64,000 nucleotides of DNA from Vibrio sp. (GCA_028131545.1 JAOICL010000003.1:1-64000); one strand, 5' to 3'. Numbered from the stretch's first letter, positions 10,332 through 19,188 are shown. Made by a program: numbers and translations. Notes: a model not told the origin generated them from the letters alone.

Positions 10332-12002
10332 ATGAAATCTCGTCATTTAAAAATCGCTGCTTTAAGTGCTGCCGTAGCAGGCGCTATGTTTGGGTGTTCA
10401 TCTGATCACTCTGATTCACAAGCATCTTGGGAACAAGACAAAGTGTATAAATTTACTGTTTTACATACCAATGATCACCATGGTCGCTTTTGGAAGAATA
10501 ATAACGGTGAATACGGCATGGCTGCTCGTAAGACTCTGATTGATAAACTTGAAAAGGAAATCAAAGCAGAAGGTGGTGAAGTATTATTATTATCTGGTGG
10601 TGATATCAACACTGGTGTACCTGAATCTGACCTACAAGACGCTGAGCCGGATTTTAAAGGGATGAACCTCATCGGTTACGATGCGATGGCTGTCGGTAAC
10701 CATGAATTTGATAATTCATTAGAAGTGTTATTTAAGCAGAAAGAATGGGCAAAATTCCCGATGCTATCTGCAAATATCTATTACAAAGATTCAGAAAAAC
10801 GTTTATTTGACCCTTACACGACGTTTGAAGTTCAAGGCCTTAAAGTGGCAGTTATTGGTTTAACAACGGAAGATACTGCGAAAATTGTTGACCCTAAAAA
10901 CATTAAAGATGTTGAATTCCGCGATCCAAAAGTTGAAGCAAAGAAAGTCATTGATGAATTAAATCAAACGGAAAAGCCGGATCTTGTTTTTGCTGTGACT
11001 CATATGGGTCATTATGCTGATGGTAACAACGGTATTAATGCACCAGGTGATGTGGCTCTTGCTCGTTCATTAGAAGAGGGCGATCTGGATATGATCGTTG
11101 GCGGTCACTCCCAAGAACCTGTTTGTATGGAAGGCAAAAACCAATCCAATAGTGGTTTTAAAGCGGGTGATGAATGTGTACCTGATAAGCAAAATGGAAC
11201 CTATATTGTTCAGGCTCATGAATGGGGTAAATACGTTGGCCGTGCCGATTATGAGTTCGTAAATGGTGAACTCAATATGGTGAGCTACGACTTAATTCCG
11301 GTTAACCTGAAAAAGAAAGTCGTCGTTGATGGTGAGAAGAAACGTGTCTTTATAGAAGATGAAATTGCAGAAAATAAAGAAATGTTAGCGTTGCTTTCTC
11401 CATACCAAGAGAAAGGAGCGGCAGCTTTAAATATCGATGTTGCTCAGATTAGTGGACGCTTAGAGGGCGATAGAAATATTGTTCGTTTTCAGCAAACTAA
11501 TTTAGGCCGTTTAATTGCAACGTCACACATGGAAAGAGCGAAAGCAGATTTTGGTATTATGAATTCAGGTGGCGTTCGTGCGTCAATGGATGCAGGCACA
11601 GTGACATATAAAGATGTATTAACTGTGCAACCCTTCTCTAATTTAGTGACTTATGCTGATATGACCGGTAAAGAAATTATTGAGTACCTAAATCAAGTTG
11701 CAACAAAGCCGATTGATTCTGGTTCATACGCTCAATTTGCTGGTATTTCAATGACGGTTGAAAATGGTCAAGTGTCAGATGTTCAAATTGGTGGTGAAGC
11801 GCTAGTTGAAAGTCAAACTTATCGTTTCTCTATTCCAGGCTTTAATGCTGGTGGCGGTGATGGCTACCCTGATATTACAGGGCATTCAGGCTACGTTGAT
11901 ACTGGTTTTGTTGATGCTGAAGTATTAAAGGAATATTTAGAAAATAACAGTCCAGTTGATGTCAGTACTTTTGAGCCATCTGGTGAAATTAACTATAAGT
12001 AA
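10332..12002 (+). CDS. nutA: 5'-nucleotidase / UDP-sugar hydrolase, lipoprotein type (NutA-like)
   Basis: This cell-envelope metallophosphoesterase hydrolyses 5'-nucleotides so that nucleosides can be taken up. The 556-residue protein has a lipoprotein signal peptide with lipobox AMFGC (Cys22), the metal-binding motifs LHTNDHHGRF, SGGDINTG, VGNHEFD and GGHSQ, and the C-terminal substrate-binding domain (NSGGVRASMDAG, FNAGGGDGYPD). Vibrio enzymes of this class are membrane lipoproteins called NutA, unlike the soluble UshA of enterics. The ATG at 10332 follows a GGGA ribosome-binding site. The frame upstream of it overlaps the kdsA terminator and is not used. Confidence 0.92.
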   Translation: MKSRHLKIAALSAAVAGAMFGCSSDHSDSQASWEQDKVYKFTVLHTNDHHGRFWKNNNGEYGMAARKTLIDKLEKEIKAEGGEVLLLSGGDINTGVPESDLQDAEPDFKGMNLIGYDAMAVGNHEFDNSLEVLFKQKEWAKFPMLSANIYYKDSEKRLFDPYTTFEVQGLKVAVIGLTTEDTAKIVDPKNIKDVEFRDPKVEAKKVIDELNQTEKPDLVFAVTHMGHYADGNNGINAPGDVALARSLEEGDLDMIVGGHSQEPVCMEGKNQSNSGFKAGDECVPDKQNGTYIVQAHEWGKYVGRADYEFVNGELNMVSYDLIPVNLKKKVVVDGEKKRVFIEDEIAENKEMLALLSPYQEKGAAALNIDVAQISGRLEGDRNIVRFQQTNLGRLIATSHMERAKADFGIMNSGGVRASMDAGTVTYKDVLTVQPFSNLVTYADMTGKEIIEYLNQVATKPIDSGSYAQFAGISMTVENGQVSDVQIGGEALVESQTYRFSIPGFNAGGGDGYPDITGHSGYVDTGFVDAEVLKEYLENNSPVDVSTFEPSGEINYK

Positions 12003-12075
12003 TGACTTATAGTTGATTTTTTTGATTCAAATAGGGCACTCTTAGTAGTGCCCTAGTTTATTTCATGGAGGATAT

Positions 12076-12549
12076 ATGACACCGGCGATTAATTTAGCGA
12101 AAAAAAAGAAAGTGAGCTTTTCTATTCATGAATATGAACATGATTCTCGCTCTGAAAGTTATGGTTTAGAAGCAGCTTCTGCTTTGGGGTTGAACCCTTC
12201 ACAGGTGTTTAAAACCCTTCTTTTTGAATTAAATGGAGAAGCAAAAAATATGGCTGTAGCCATATTACCTGTCGATCAGAAGCTCAACCTAAAATTGGCT
12301 GCAAAAGCGGCTAAATCAAAGAAAGCAGACATGGCCGATCCTAAAGTCGCACAAAATATAACAGGTTATCTCGTTGGTGGCATCAGTCCATTGGGGCAAA
12401 AGAAAGCACTACCTACGTTTATTCACGATAGTGCGCTTACACAAAATAGCATTATGGTCAGTGCAGGAAAACGAGGCCTAGAAATAGAACTGTCCCCACA
12501 GGATCTAGCGGAGTTAACTCGAGCGCATTTCTGTAATTTGTGTGGCTAG
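12076..12549 (+). CDS. ybaK: Cys-tRNA(Pro)/Cys-tRNA(Cys) deacylase
   Basis: It hydrolyses cysteine wrongly attached to tRNA(Pro), a trans-editing activity. The 157-residue single-domain protein shows the YbaK fold signatures: SYGLEAASALGL, VFKTLLFEL, the invariant lysine region AAKAAKSKKADMADP, and GYLVGGISPLGQKKALP. It lies 74 bp after nutA on the same strand, with a ribosome-binding site (ATGGAGGATAT) directly before the ATG at 12076. Confidence 0.93.
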   Translation: MTPAINLAKKKKVSFSIHEYEHDSRSESYGLEAASALGLNPSQVFKTLLFELNGEAKNMAVAILPVDQKLNLKLAAKAAKSKKADMADPKVAQNITGYLVGGISPLGQKKALPTFIHDSALTQNSIMVSAGKRGLEIELSPQDLAELTRAHFCNLCG

Positions 12550-12702
12550 AGTCGGTTATACGCCCTAACTCTATGTTATGCTAGACTGTATACAGACCGA
12601 AAAACAGACTAAAGCCTCTATTTTTTAAAGGGCTACCCCCTTGAATAGTGTACTTATTTCGCAAGGACTTTGGCTTTTTTTAGCAAGGATTTTAAAATTA
12701 TT

Positions 12703-14271
12703 ATGCGCAAGCTAGCTTTATTAATAACCAGTTTATTAGCCGTACCGACTTATGCTGCGACTGAGGTTGATGTTTACAGTGCCGATATTATTGCTGATGT
12801 TGAATCCAACAATTACGAGAAAACTGCCTACGAACAAGGCATGATCGAAGTATTGATTCGAGCATCAGCAGATGAGAATGTGGCGGATAATGAGATCATT
12901 GCTAAGGCGTTAAAGCGTAGTCAACGGTATCTAACCCAACTTGGGCGTTCGACTCAAATTGTTGAACCAGAGCCGCTAGAAGAAAGCGAAGATAATCCGG
13001 ACGCCTCTAAAAATACAGGTGAACTCAGTGTTGAACTTGCTGAACCAGTTGAGCCTGTTGAGCCTGTTGCTGTTGAACCTGTAGAACAGCTCGTGATTAA
13101 TATGGGATTCAGTGGTTCTCAAATAGAGTCATTATTACAAAAAGCTCAATTACCTTTTTGGCCAGAAAAACGCGATAAATTACTGGTTTGGTTTGTGCAT
13201 GAAGATGACGTGACTCGTGATATTCAATGGCAAGATACCGAAACAGAGGTTATAACTCAGTTAACGGATTCTTCTAAGAAATTCGGCTTACCTTTTCAGT
13301 TACCTTTAGGAGATGTTGAAGATGTATCCAATATTGCTATCTCAGATCTCTGGGGTGAATTTACTGAAAATATAAGTAAAGCCAGTTTGCGTTATAAATC
13401 GGATGCAGTATTAATTGTACGCTCAGAGCCTTTGCGTCTGCGTTGGTCTCTTTATGATCAAACTCCACGCGGAATGGCTAAAAAAGCGATTATTCCATTA
13501 AGTGGTATCGAAAGTGGTGATAATTCTGTTGCTGATATGGTCGCTGAAATAAGTCGTTATTATGCTGAAGAAAGTACAAAACGACGTAACTCGATTCCAA
13601 CGGAACCGATTGCTGTTCAATTTACGAATATTTCAGGTGCCCAACAGTTGTTTAATCTAGAGAAGCGTTTACAAGCGTTATCTTCTGTTGCTAAGACGAC
13701 CATTCATAAACTACAAGGTGATGGCGTGACATTTAAGCTACAACTAGTAGGGACAGAAGATGATCTTGAAAGTGAAATTCTTGGTATGGGAGAGGTGGAG
13801 CAGCTTGAAAGTGAATCGATTGAACAATTAAAGAATATCGATCCAGCTCTAGAGGAATTAGCAAATGTAGAGGGTGATGAACTGTCATTCACGATTGATG
13901 CCGATGCAATGAATGAATCCGATAGTATTGATGGCAGTAATGGTGACATTAGCGATAACAGTACTAACGATGAAACCAGTAGTGACTTTGATAGAAGAGA
14001 TGAACAAGAAGTCATTATTTTGAATGAGGATACTGTTTCGGATGAAAGTGCTATATCGAATCAAAGTACTATATCGAATGAAAGTACTATATCGAATGAA
14101 AGTACTATATCGAATGAAAGTACTATATCGAATGAAAGCACAGTCTCGAATACAGATACCTTAGAGTCACCACAAGGTGAAGAGGTAGCGACTATAGAAG
14201 CATCAGGAGAACAAGATAATGCGCTTGATGGTCAAAGGAAGTTCATGGTATTTAAGTGGTTAGAGCAGTAA
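12703..14271 (+). CDS. DUF2066 family secreted protein with C-terminal hexapeptide repeats
   Basis: This 522-residue protein carries a Sec signal peptide (MRKLALLITSLLAVPTYA, cleavage before ATEVD). The conserved front (VDVYSADIIADV, YEQGMIEVLIRASAD) is the DUF2066 domain, function unknown. Residues around 110-130 include a proline/glutamate stretch of PVE triplets. The C-terminal quarter is acidic and low-complexity, containing six copies of an ESTISN hexapeptide encoded by an 18-bp minisatellite (14044-14151). I chose the ATG at 12703 because the signal peptide starts there. A TTG at 12670 would add 11 residues. Confidence 0.85.
   Translation: MRKLALLITSLLAVPTYAATEVDVYSADIIADVESNNYEKTAYEQGMIEVLIRASADENVADNEIIAKALKRSQRYLTQLGRSTQIVEPEPLEESEDNPDASKNTGELSVELAEPVEPVEPVAVEPVEQLVINMGFSGSQIESLLQKAQLPFWPEKRDKLLVWFVHEDDVTRDIQWQDTETEVITQLTDSSKKFGLPFQLPLGDVEDVSNIAISDLWGEFTENISKASLRYKSDAVLIVRSEPLRLRWSLYDQTPRGMAKKAIIPLSGIESGDNSVADMVAEISRYYAEESTKRRNSIPTEPIAVQFTNISGAQQLFNLEKRLQALSSVAKTTIHKLQGDGVTFKLQLVGTEDDLESEILGMGEVEQLESESIEQLKNIDPALEELANVEGDELSFTIDADAMNESDSIDGSNGDISDNSTNDETSSDFDRRDEQEVIILNEDTVSDESAISNQSTISNESTISNESTISNESTISNESTVSNTDTLESPQGEEVATIEASGEQDNALDGQRKFMVFKWLEQ
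14044..14151 (+). repeat. In-frame 18-bp minisatellite (six copies) within the DUF2066 gene
   Basis: Six contiguous 18-bp units begin at 14044, 14062, 14080, 14098, 14116 and 14134. Units three to five are identical (GAAAGTACTATATCGAAT) and the others differ by one to four bases. Each unit encodes Glu-Ser-Thr-Ile-Ser-Asn or a close variant, so copy-number change lengthens the protein by six residues without a frameshift. Confidence 0.95.
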
Positions 14272-14291
14272 TCACATATTGAGCAATCAAT

Positions 14292-14328
14292 AAAAAGGCC
14301 TAATATAGACGATATTAGGCCTTTTTTT
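14292..14328. terminator. Bidirectional terminator between DUF2066 and DUF2069 genes
   Basis: A 15-bp stem (AAAAAGGCCTAATAT / ATATTAGGCCTTTTT) with a 5-base loop lies between two convergent genes. A/T tracts flank both sides, so it can stop transcription from either direction. Confidence 0.9.
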
Positions 14329-14418
14329 ATATTCATCGAAGTCGCTATAGATGTGTTCGATATATGGATCTCTATGGCTTAAGTAAACCTCGTGATAAGG
14401 AATGAGTCTAAATCACGA

Positions 14419-14841
14419 TTACTCTTCGAACTTCGCTTTTTCTTTCTTTTCCACTTCGGATAACCGTGGGAGTTTTTGCCCTAATTCTTGACCTCGTAAA
14501 CGAGCGAATACGATATTAGCAACGAAAGCCACAGAGGTTAGAATTAATTCGACAGCGGCTAACCAGCGTTCACCATTATCGATATAAAGAATGGTTAATG
14601 CATGTAGGAAGTACAGCATGATAACAAAGTTAGCCCATGCATGAGTGTAGGGTTTTCCTTTAATAATACCGGGAAGTGGCAGTAATAATGGGATACACCA
14701 CGCTAATGTGACACCAAAGCTATCTATATGAGGGTGCGGTGAAAGTGCAAATTGCCATAGGGCAACCCAAATGAGTAAAAGGCCATTACCCATTAATGCC
14801 ATTTGACGGTAGCGCTTAGTTTTTGGGCTCATATCTGTCAT
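14419..14841 (-). CDS. DUF2069 family inner-membrane protein
   Basis: This 140-residue protein has four hydrophobic segments (around residues 13-32, 42-60, 68-87 and 95-113) and a charged lysine/glutamate-rich cytoplasmic tail. The pattern LPLPGIIKGKPYTHAWANFV matches the DUF2069 family, whose role is unknown. It lies 47 bp downstream of the WrbA-like gene on the same strand, a conserved neighbourhood in gammaproteobacteria that suggests co-transcription. Confidence 0.85.
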   Translation of the reverse strand: MTDMSPKTKRYRQMALMGNGLLLIWVALWQFALSPHPHIDSFGVTLAWCIPLLLPLPGIIKGKPYTHAWANFVIMLYFLHALTILYIDNGERWLAAVELILTSVAFVANIVFARLRGQELGQKLPRLSEVEKKEKAKFEE

Positions 14842-14888
14842 TGTTGTTCACTTCACCATGATTACGTTTAAATAGAGTCAGTGGCGTA

Positions 14889-15488
14889 TTATACGTTGTC
14901 ATCATCAAAACAACAGTGTTTGTTATTAAGAGCTATTCGACCCAACCGTCGACCTAGAGATTGAGCAAGTGATATTTCGTCATTGGATAGGCGACTACTG
15001 TGCTCAGTGACCGCTGAGGCCCCATAGGGGGTGCCACCAGTTTGAGTGGTATGTAACTTAGGCTGAGAGTAGGGGATGCCTACAATCCACATTCCGTGGT
15101 GAAGCAGTGGTAGCATCATGCTATGTAAATTACTTTCTTGACCACCGTGTAAGCTCGATGATGACGTAAATACACAGGCTGGCTTATCGATTAAGCTTCC
15201 TTTGATCCATTGCGTGGTCGTTTTATCCCATAAATGTTTTAGCGGTGCGGCCATATTACCAAACCAAACAGGGCTTCCCATAGCCAAACCATCACATTGC
15301 TCTAAATCATCAAGAGATACGATCGGGGCGTTAGGGGCATGATCACTTTGCTCTATTTCTGCCACAGTACGAAGTTTTGCTTCGCAACCCTCTATGGAAT
15401 TCACTCCTCTCGCAATGTGCTGAGCTAATTGTAAGGTACTGCCATGACGGCTATAAAATAACACTAAAACAGAACATGTTACTGACAT
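14889..15488 (-). CDS. wrbA: WrbA-like flavoprotein (NAD(P)H:quinone oxidoreductase family)
   Basis: This 199-residue flavodoxin-fold protein is predicted to bind FMN and reduce quinones by two electrons. The FMN phosphate loop is visible as FYSRHGSTLQLAQ near the N-terminus, with GSPVWFGNMAAPLKHLWD and the family stretch SLHGGQESNLHSMMLPLLHHGM further on. It sits between the ArsC-like and DUF2069 genes. Its promoter side, 15489-15606, is occupied by a 16-bp tandem array. The name wrbA refers to the family and is not a certain orthologue assignment. Confidence 0.88.
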   Translation of the reverse strand: MSVTCSVLVLFYSRHGSTLQLAQHIARGVNSIEGCEAKLRTVAEIEQSDHAPNAPIVSLDDLEQCDGLAMGSPVWFGNMAAPLKHLWDKTTTQWIKGSLIDKPACVFTSSSSLHGGQESNLHSMMLPLLHHGMWIVGIPYSQPKLHTTQTGGTPYGASAVTEHSSRLSNDEISLAQSLGRRLGRIALNNKHCCFDDDNV

Positions 15489-15504
15489 ATAGGAAGCTCT
15501 ACCT

Positions 15505-15616
15505 ATTGAATTAAAGGACGATTGAATTAAAGAACTATGGATTTAAAGAACTATGGATTTAAAGGGCCATTGATTTAAAAAAACATTGATTTCAAAAATG
15601 ATGGATTTAAAGAAGC
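15505..15616 (+). repeat. 16-bp tandem array, seven copies, between arsC-like gene and wrbA
   Basis: Seven uninterrupted 16-bp units run 15505-15520, 15521-15536, 15537-15552, 15553-15568, 15569-15584, 15585-15600 and 15601-15616, with consensus near ATKGATTTAAAGAACT. The last unit covers the final codons and stop of the ArsC-like gene (stop at 15607-15609), and the array fills nearly all the space up to the wrbA start. Copies nearest arsC and in the middle are more alike than the ends. Confidence 0.95.
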
Positions 15617-15951
15617 TCTAATACCAATTCAGGGGGACGACCTAATCGAGCTTGATCATTATTAATGACAATCGGGCGTTCAATGAGCTTTGGATTTTCA
15701 GCCATTGCGGAAAATAGTGTTTCTTCATCCGCTTCTTTTAGGTTTAATTCTTTATAAATGGCTTCTTTCACTCTCATCATCTGGCGAACCTCCGTAAACC
15801 CAAACTTTGAGTAGATCGTTTTTAATTCAGCGATACTAGGGGTGTCATTGAGGTATTTTATGATCGTTGGAGTAATGCCTTTTTCTTCAAGTAAAGTGAG
15901 GGTCTCTCTACTTTTAGAGCAACGAGGGTTATGGTAAATAGTGATGTTCAT
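15607..15951 (-). CDS. ArsC/YfgD family arsenate reductase-like protein
   Basis: This is a thioredoxin-fold protein of 114 residues in the glutaredoxin-linked ArsC family. Cys11 lies in YHNPRCSKSRETL, the position of the catalytic cysteine, and the C-terminal region holds NPKLIERPIV and ARLGRPPE, typical of the YfgD subgroup. It probably acts as a general reductase or in a housekeeping role, not in an ars operon, since no other arsenic genes are near. The ATG at 15951 has an AAGGA site with 7-bp spacing. An in-frame ATG at 15966 also has a good site and remains possible. Confidence 0.9.
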   Translation of the reverse strand: MNITIYHNPRCSKSRETLTLLEEKGITPTIIKYLNDTPSIAELKTIYSKFGFTEVRQMMRVKEAIYKELNLKEADEETLFSAMAENPKLIERPIVINNDQARLGRPPELVLELL

Positions 15952-16028
15952 GGAATGATCCTTCATAAGCTTCTCCCTTTCTTTGCAGCTCATGTTACGA
16001 AAGCTTGGTGATAAAAGGGATTAAGGGA

Positions 16029-17507
16029 TTATTGTAATGCTAAAAATCGCTCTCTTTGAATGATGAGCTCATCAATTCTAGCATCATAACGTGCTTGCTC
16101 TAAGCTTCCAAGTTCTGCTAATTGGCTGGCTTGAGAATAGTACTGAATGGCTTTATCCCATTCTGCTTTTAAGGAGTGAATCTCCGCTCTAGCGGCGACT
16201 TCCTCAGCATTATTCCCTAATCGAGCGCTTGCTTCTGATAGAAGGCTCCACCCATTCGTATCGTTTGGGTGTTCATAGGTATAGCGCTGTAAAATCTTAA
16301 AAGCATTATCGTATTGATTCGCTTGTATATAGACATTGGCTTTATTTAGCTGCAATACAGGGTTATTAGGTGTCACTTTTAGCGCTTTATCTAGGAGCTT
16401 AATGGCTTCACTTTCTTTATTTTGAGCAATCAATAGATCCGTCATCGCATCTAAATAAAAGTGATTATTAGGCTTGCTGTTATACAATGGACGTAATGCA
16501 GATTCTGCCTTTTTAAGTTCGTGATTATCTAGGTAAGTTAAGGCGATACCATAATCAAAGGCTTCTTTTATATGAGCGGGAGCTCTCTTACGTTGGCGCA
16601 ACATCCAATCATGGGTATTCTCATCTTTTGACCCTGTATAACGAGCAATGACACGAGTACGAGCTAAATGAAAGTTGAGGCTTTGTTGTACTGGTCGCGA
16701 CTTAAACTGCTGAGCTCTTTGACGACTGTCCGTCAAACGATCCTCTGGAAGAGGGTGAGTCAGAAGCATCGGTGGTGGTTTGCTCGCATAACGATATTTT
16801 TCAGATAATCGACCAAAAAAAGTCGGCATAGCATGAGGGTCAAAGCCGGCATAAGATAACGTTTGTAGACCAAATCGATCCGCTTCTTTTTCATTACTGC
16901 GAGTGTAGTTGATCTGGCCTTGCATAATACTGGCTTGTGTTGTTGCCAGCGCCGCAATACCAGCTGGTGGAGCAGCAACAGCGAGCAATAACGATCCTGC
17001 CAATGCGGCTAGTGTCGCTGGACTGGTACGAGCTTGTTCTTCCATGGCTCTGGCTAAATGGCGTTGGGTCACATGAGCCACTTCGTGTGCTAACACAGAA
17101 GCAAGTTCACTTTCAGATTGAGTGTGAGTCAATAAGCCAGAATGAATGGCAATATATCCCCCAAAAAAAGCGAATGCATTAATGTTTGAATCTCTGATGA
17201 CGAAAAAGGTAAAGGGAGTTTTAACGTCATTTGCGTTCGCCACTAATCGATGGCCTAGTGTTGTAATATATTCATCTAAGACGGGATCATTAATGATCGG
17301 GTAACTTGAGCGTATCATGCGCATATAAGCGTCGCCGTAATGTAACTCTTGATTGATCGTTAATGTACTACTGGCTGCGGTCCCGATATCAGGAAGCTCT
17401 TCCGTAGCCGTTAAGGTTGAACTATAAGGCAGAATTAAACTGGTCATTAGCAATACGTTCGATTGCTTAAAATAACGAGTCAATATTGATAATGCAGTTT
17501 GCCTCAT
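16029..17507 (-). CDS. bepA: Periplasmic M48 metalloprotease/chaperone BepA
   Basis: BepA assists assembly or degradation of outer-membrane proteins such as LptD. The 492-residue protein has a signal region at the N-terminus, an M48 peptidase domain with zinc motif HEVAH (about residue 140, in VLAHEVAHVTQRH), the second zinc ligand region RSNEKEADRFGL, and a C-terminal TPR domain (residues about 290-480). The start at 17507 follows AGGGA with good spacing. A longer open frame reaches 17600 but adds an implausible leader. It lies just upstream of the ArsC-like gene, the same pairing as yfgC-yfgD in E. coli. Confidence 0.94.
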   Translation of the reverse strand: MRQTALSILTRYFKQSNVLLMTSLILPYSSTLTATEELPDIGTAASSTLTINQELHYGDAYMRMIRSSYPIINDPVLDEYITTLGHRLVANANDVKTPFTFFVIRDSNINAFAFFGGYIAIHSGLLTHTQSESELASVLAHEVAHVTQRHLARAMEEQARTSPATLAALAGSLLLAVAAPPAGIAALATTQASIMQGQINYTRSNEKEADRFGLQTLSYAGFDPHAMPTFFGRLSEKYRYASKPPPMLLTHPLPEDRLTDSRQRAQQFKSRPVQQSLNFHLARTRVIARYTGSKDENTHDWMLRQRKRAPAHIKEAFDYGIALTYLDNHELKKAESALRPLYNSKPNNHFYLDAMTDLLIAQNKESEAIKLLDKALKVTPNNPVLQLNKANVYIQANQYDNAFKILQRYTYEHPNDTNGWSLLSEASARLGNNAEEVAARAEIHSLKAEWDKAIQYYSQASQLAELGSLEQARYDARIDELIIQRERFLALQ

Positions 17508-17768
17508 AGAAATCCCTAAATCTTTATAGTTACTGAAAAAATAGATAATCAGAGTATATTGTAGGTGAAAATACATGGCTTTATGATGCAAGTTAAGCAC
17601 CTAGCGTTATATAGGGGCGTATTTTATTAAAATTTATACAGAATGCTGACCAAGCTTATCTTATTTTCAATGCGAAATAATAAGTAGATGCCAAATAATA
17701 TGAAAAGTTCATTATGCTCATGTTAAGCTAGTGTCAATGAAGTATCTTTAAACAAGAGCCAACTCGAA

Positions 17769-17984
17769 TTGAATACATTGGATCTAACGAAAGAGCGCTG
17801 CCCGATGAGTTTGCTCTTAGTTAAGCGGTACGTCGTCAAGATGGAAGTCGGTGAGCAAGTGACGGTATTACTCCGTGATCTTGCCTCTTTTTCAGATATA
17901 CAACATTTTTTAAAATTACATGGCTATGATATTCACGAGTTAAAAATCGGCGATAATCTAGCATTGATCGTTAATAAGGTGTAA
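17769..17984 (+). CDS. TusA-like sulfur-carrier family protein
   Basis: This 71-residue protein of the TusA/SirA family has the hallmark Cys-Pro-Met motif (ERCPMSLLLVKR) at Cys11. TusA proteins pass persulfide sulfur to acceptors such as the tRNA 2-thiouridine machinery. This copy lies beside perM rather than in a tus operon, so its partner is unknown. No ATG is available in frame before a stop at 17724; the best start is the TTG at 17769 with a weak AAGAG site. It starts 18 bp before perM and is divergent from bepA. Confidence 0.8.
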   Translation: MNTLDLTKERCPMSLLLVKRYVVKMEVGEQVTVLLRDLASFSDIQHFLKLHGYDIHELKIGDNLALIVNKV

Positions 17985-18002
17985 GAATGAGGATAGATCC
18001 CA

Positions 18003-19064
18003 ATGTTTGAAATGTTAAAGGGCTGGTATAATCAAAAGTTCTCGGATCCCAATGCAATTAGCTTAGTGGCTATTTTGCTGTCTGGATTTTTGATTATCTA
18101 CTTCTTTGGACATTTAATTGCTCCATTGTTGGTTGCCATTGTATTTTCTTATTTATTAGAGTGGCCGACTAAGCAGTTGATTAAATTTGGACTGGGTCGA
18201 GGTCTTTCAGTCACCATCGTCGTACTCGGCTTTTCTGGTTTACTCATTCTTTCTGTTTTTGGGTTGATCCCTGCGATTTGGCAACAAGTAGCAAACCTTA
18301 TTAATGATATACCAAGCATGTATGCACATGTTCAGGGTGTGATCATTACTTTACCAGAAGAGTATCCTGAGCTAGCGAATTTACAAATCGTTGAATCAGC
18401 CATCGCTAATATCAAAGATCAAGTGATTACGATGGGTGAAACGGTTGTTAAGGGGTCACTGGCCTCATTAGTCAGCCTTGTGACACTAGCCATTTACTTG
18501 ATATTAGTCCCGTTATTGGTGTTCTTTTTATTAAAAGATAAAGAGCAAATGCAAAAAATGACGGTAGGCCTAATGCCACAAAACCGTAAACTGGCCAATC
18601 GTGTTTGGATTGAAATGAATCAACAAATCACGAATTACATTCGTGGTAAAGTGGTCGAAATCGTGATCGTGGGTGGTGTGAGCTATTTAACCTTCATCTT
18701 CCTAGACTTACGTTATGCTTTGTTGCTTGCTGTTGCTGTGGGTTTATCCGTTTTAATCCCTTATATTGGTGCCGCAATGGTCACCATTCCTGTCGCCATG
18801 GTTGGGTTGTTTCAATGGGGTATTTCAACGGAATTTTATTGGTTACTTGCCGCTTATGGTGTCATTCAAGCCTTAGATGGTAATGCTTTAGTTCCTATTC
18901 TTTTTTCTGAAGCGGTGAACCTTCACCCTGTTGCGATTATCGTTGCGGTATTGTTCTTCGGTGGTCTTTGGGGGTTTTGGGGAGTTTTCTTCGCGATTCC
19001 TTTAGCGACTTTAGTTAAAGCCGTTTGGAATGCGATTGCCAGTTCAGAACCAACGCGCATTTAA
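18003..19064 (+). CDS. perM: AI-2E family transporter / permease PerM
   Basis: This 353-residue inner-membrane protein of the AI-2 exporter-like (UPF0118) family has about eight membrane segments. Family features include the early helix pair (LLSGFLIIYFFGHLIAPLLV), the central FLLKDKEQM segment, and the GKVVEIVIVGGVSY and IPYIGAAMVTIPVA stretches. Transport substrate is unproven for PerM; some family members export AI-2 or act as sodium/proton antiporters. It follows the TusA-like gene after 18 bp and ends at an intrinsic terminator near 19189. Confidence 0.88.
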   Translation: MFEMLKGWYNQKFSDPNAISLVAILLSGFLIIYFFGHLIAPLLVAIVFSYLLEWPTKQLIKFGLGRGLSVTIVVLGFSGLLILSVFGLIPAIWQQVANLINDIPSMYAHVQGVIITLPEEYPELANLQIVESAIANIKDQVITMGETVVKGSLASLVSLVTLAIYLILVPLLVFFLLKDKEQMQKMTVGLMPQNRKLANRVWIEMNQQITNYIRGKVVEIVIVGGVSYLTFIFLDLRYALLLAVAVGLSVLIPYIGAAMVTIPVAMVGLFQWGISTEFYWLLAAYGVIQALDGNALVPILFSEAVNLHPVAIIVAVLFFGGLWGFWGVFFAIPLATLVKAVWNAIASSEPTRI

Positions 19065-19129
19065 TCGTTCAGAAAGTTGAGTTGATCGAGTCATGTTGCT
19101 TGGGAAGTCGAGCTTAAACATACCATTTT

Positions 19130-19184
19130 GAACACATGACTTCGAACACAGACTTTAGAGCATATGAGTTAGAACATATGGCTC
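19130..19184 (+). repeat. Degenerate 14-bp tandem array downstream of perM
   Basis: Four imperfect 14-bp units begin with GAACA or GAGCA at 19130, 19144, 19158 and 19172 (consensus near GAACAYATGACTTM). The array sits between the perM stop and its terminator. It is the most diverged of the short arrays in this window. Confidence 0.65.
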
Positions 19185-19188
19185 GAAA

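Noticed and set aside
15505..15616. CRISPR-like array
   Set aside because: The units are contiguous with no unique spacers, only 16 bp long, and no cas genes are near. It is a tandem minisatellite.
14889..15951. Arsenic resistance operon
   Set aside because: The ArsC-type protein belongs to the YfgD housekeeping subgroup and no ars regulator or efflux gene is present.
16937..17182. Plus-strand open frame within bepA
   Set aside because: It is antisense to the protease domain of bepA, has no ribosome site and no recognisable protein features.
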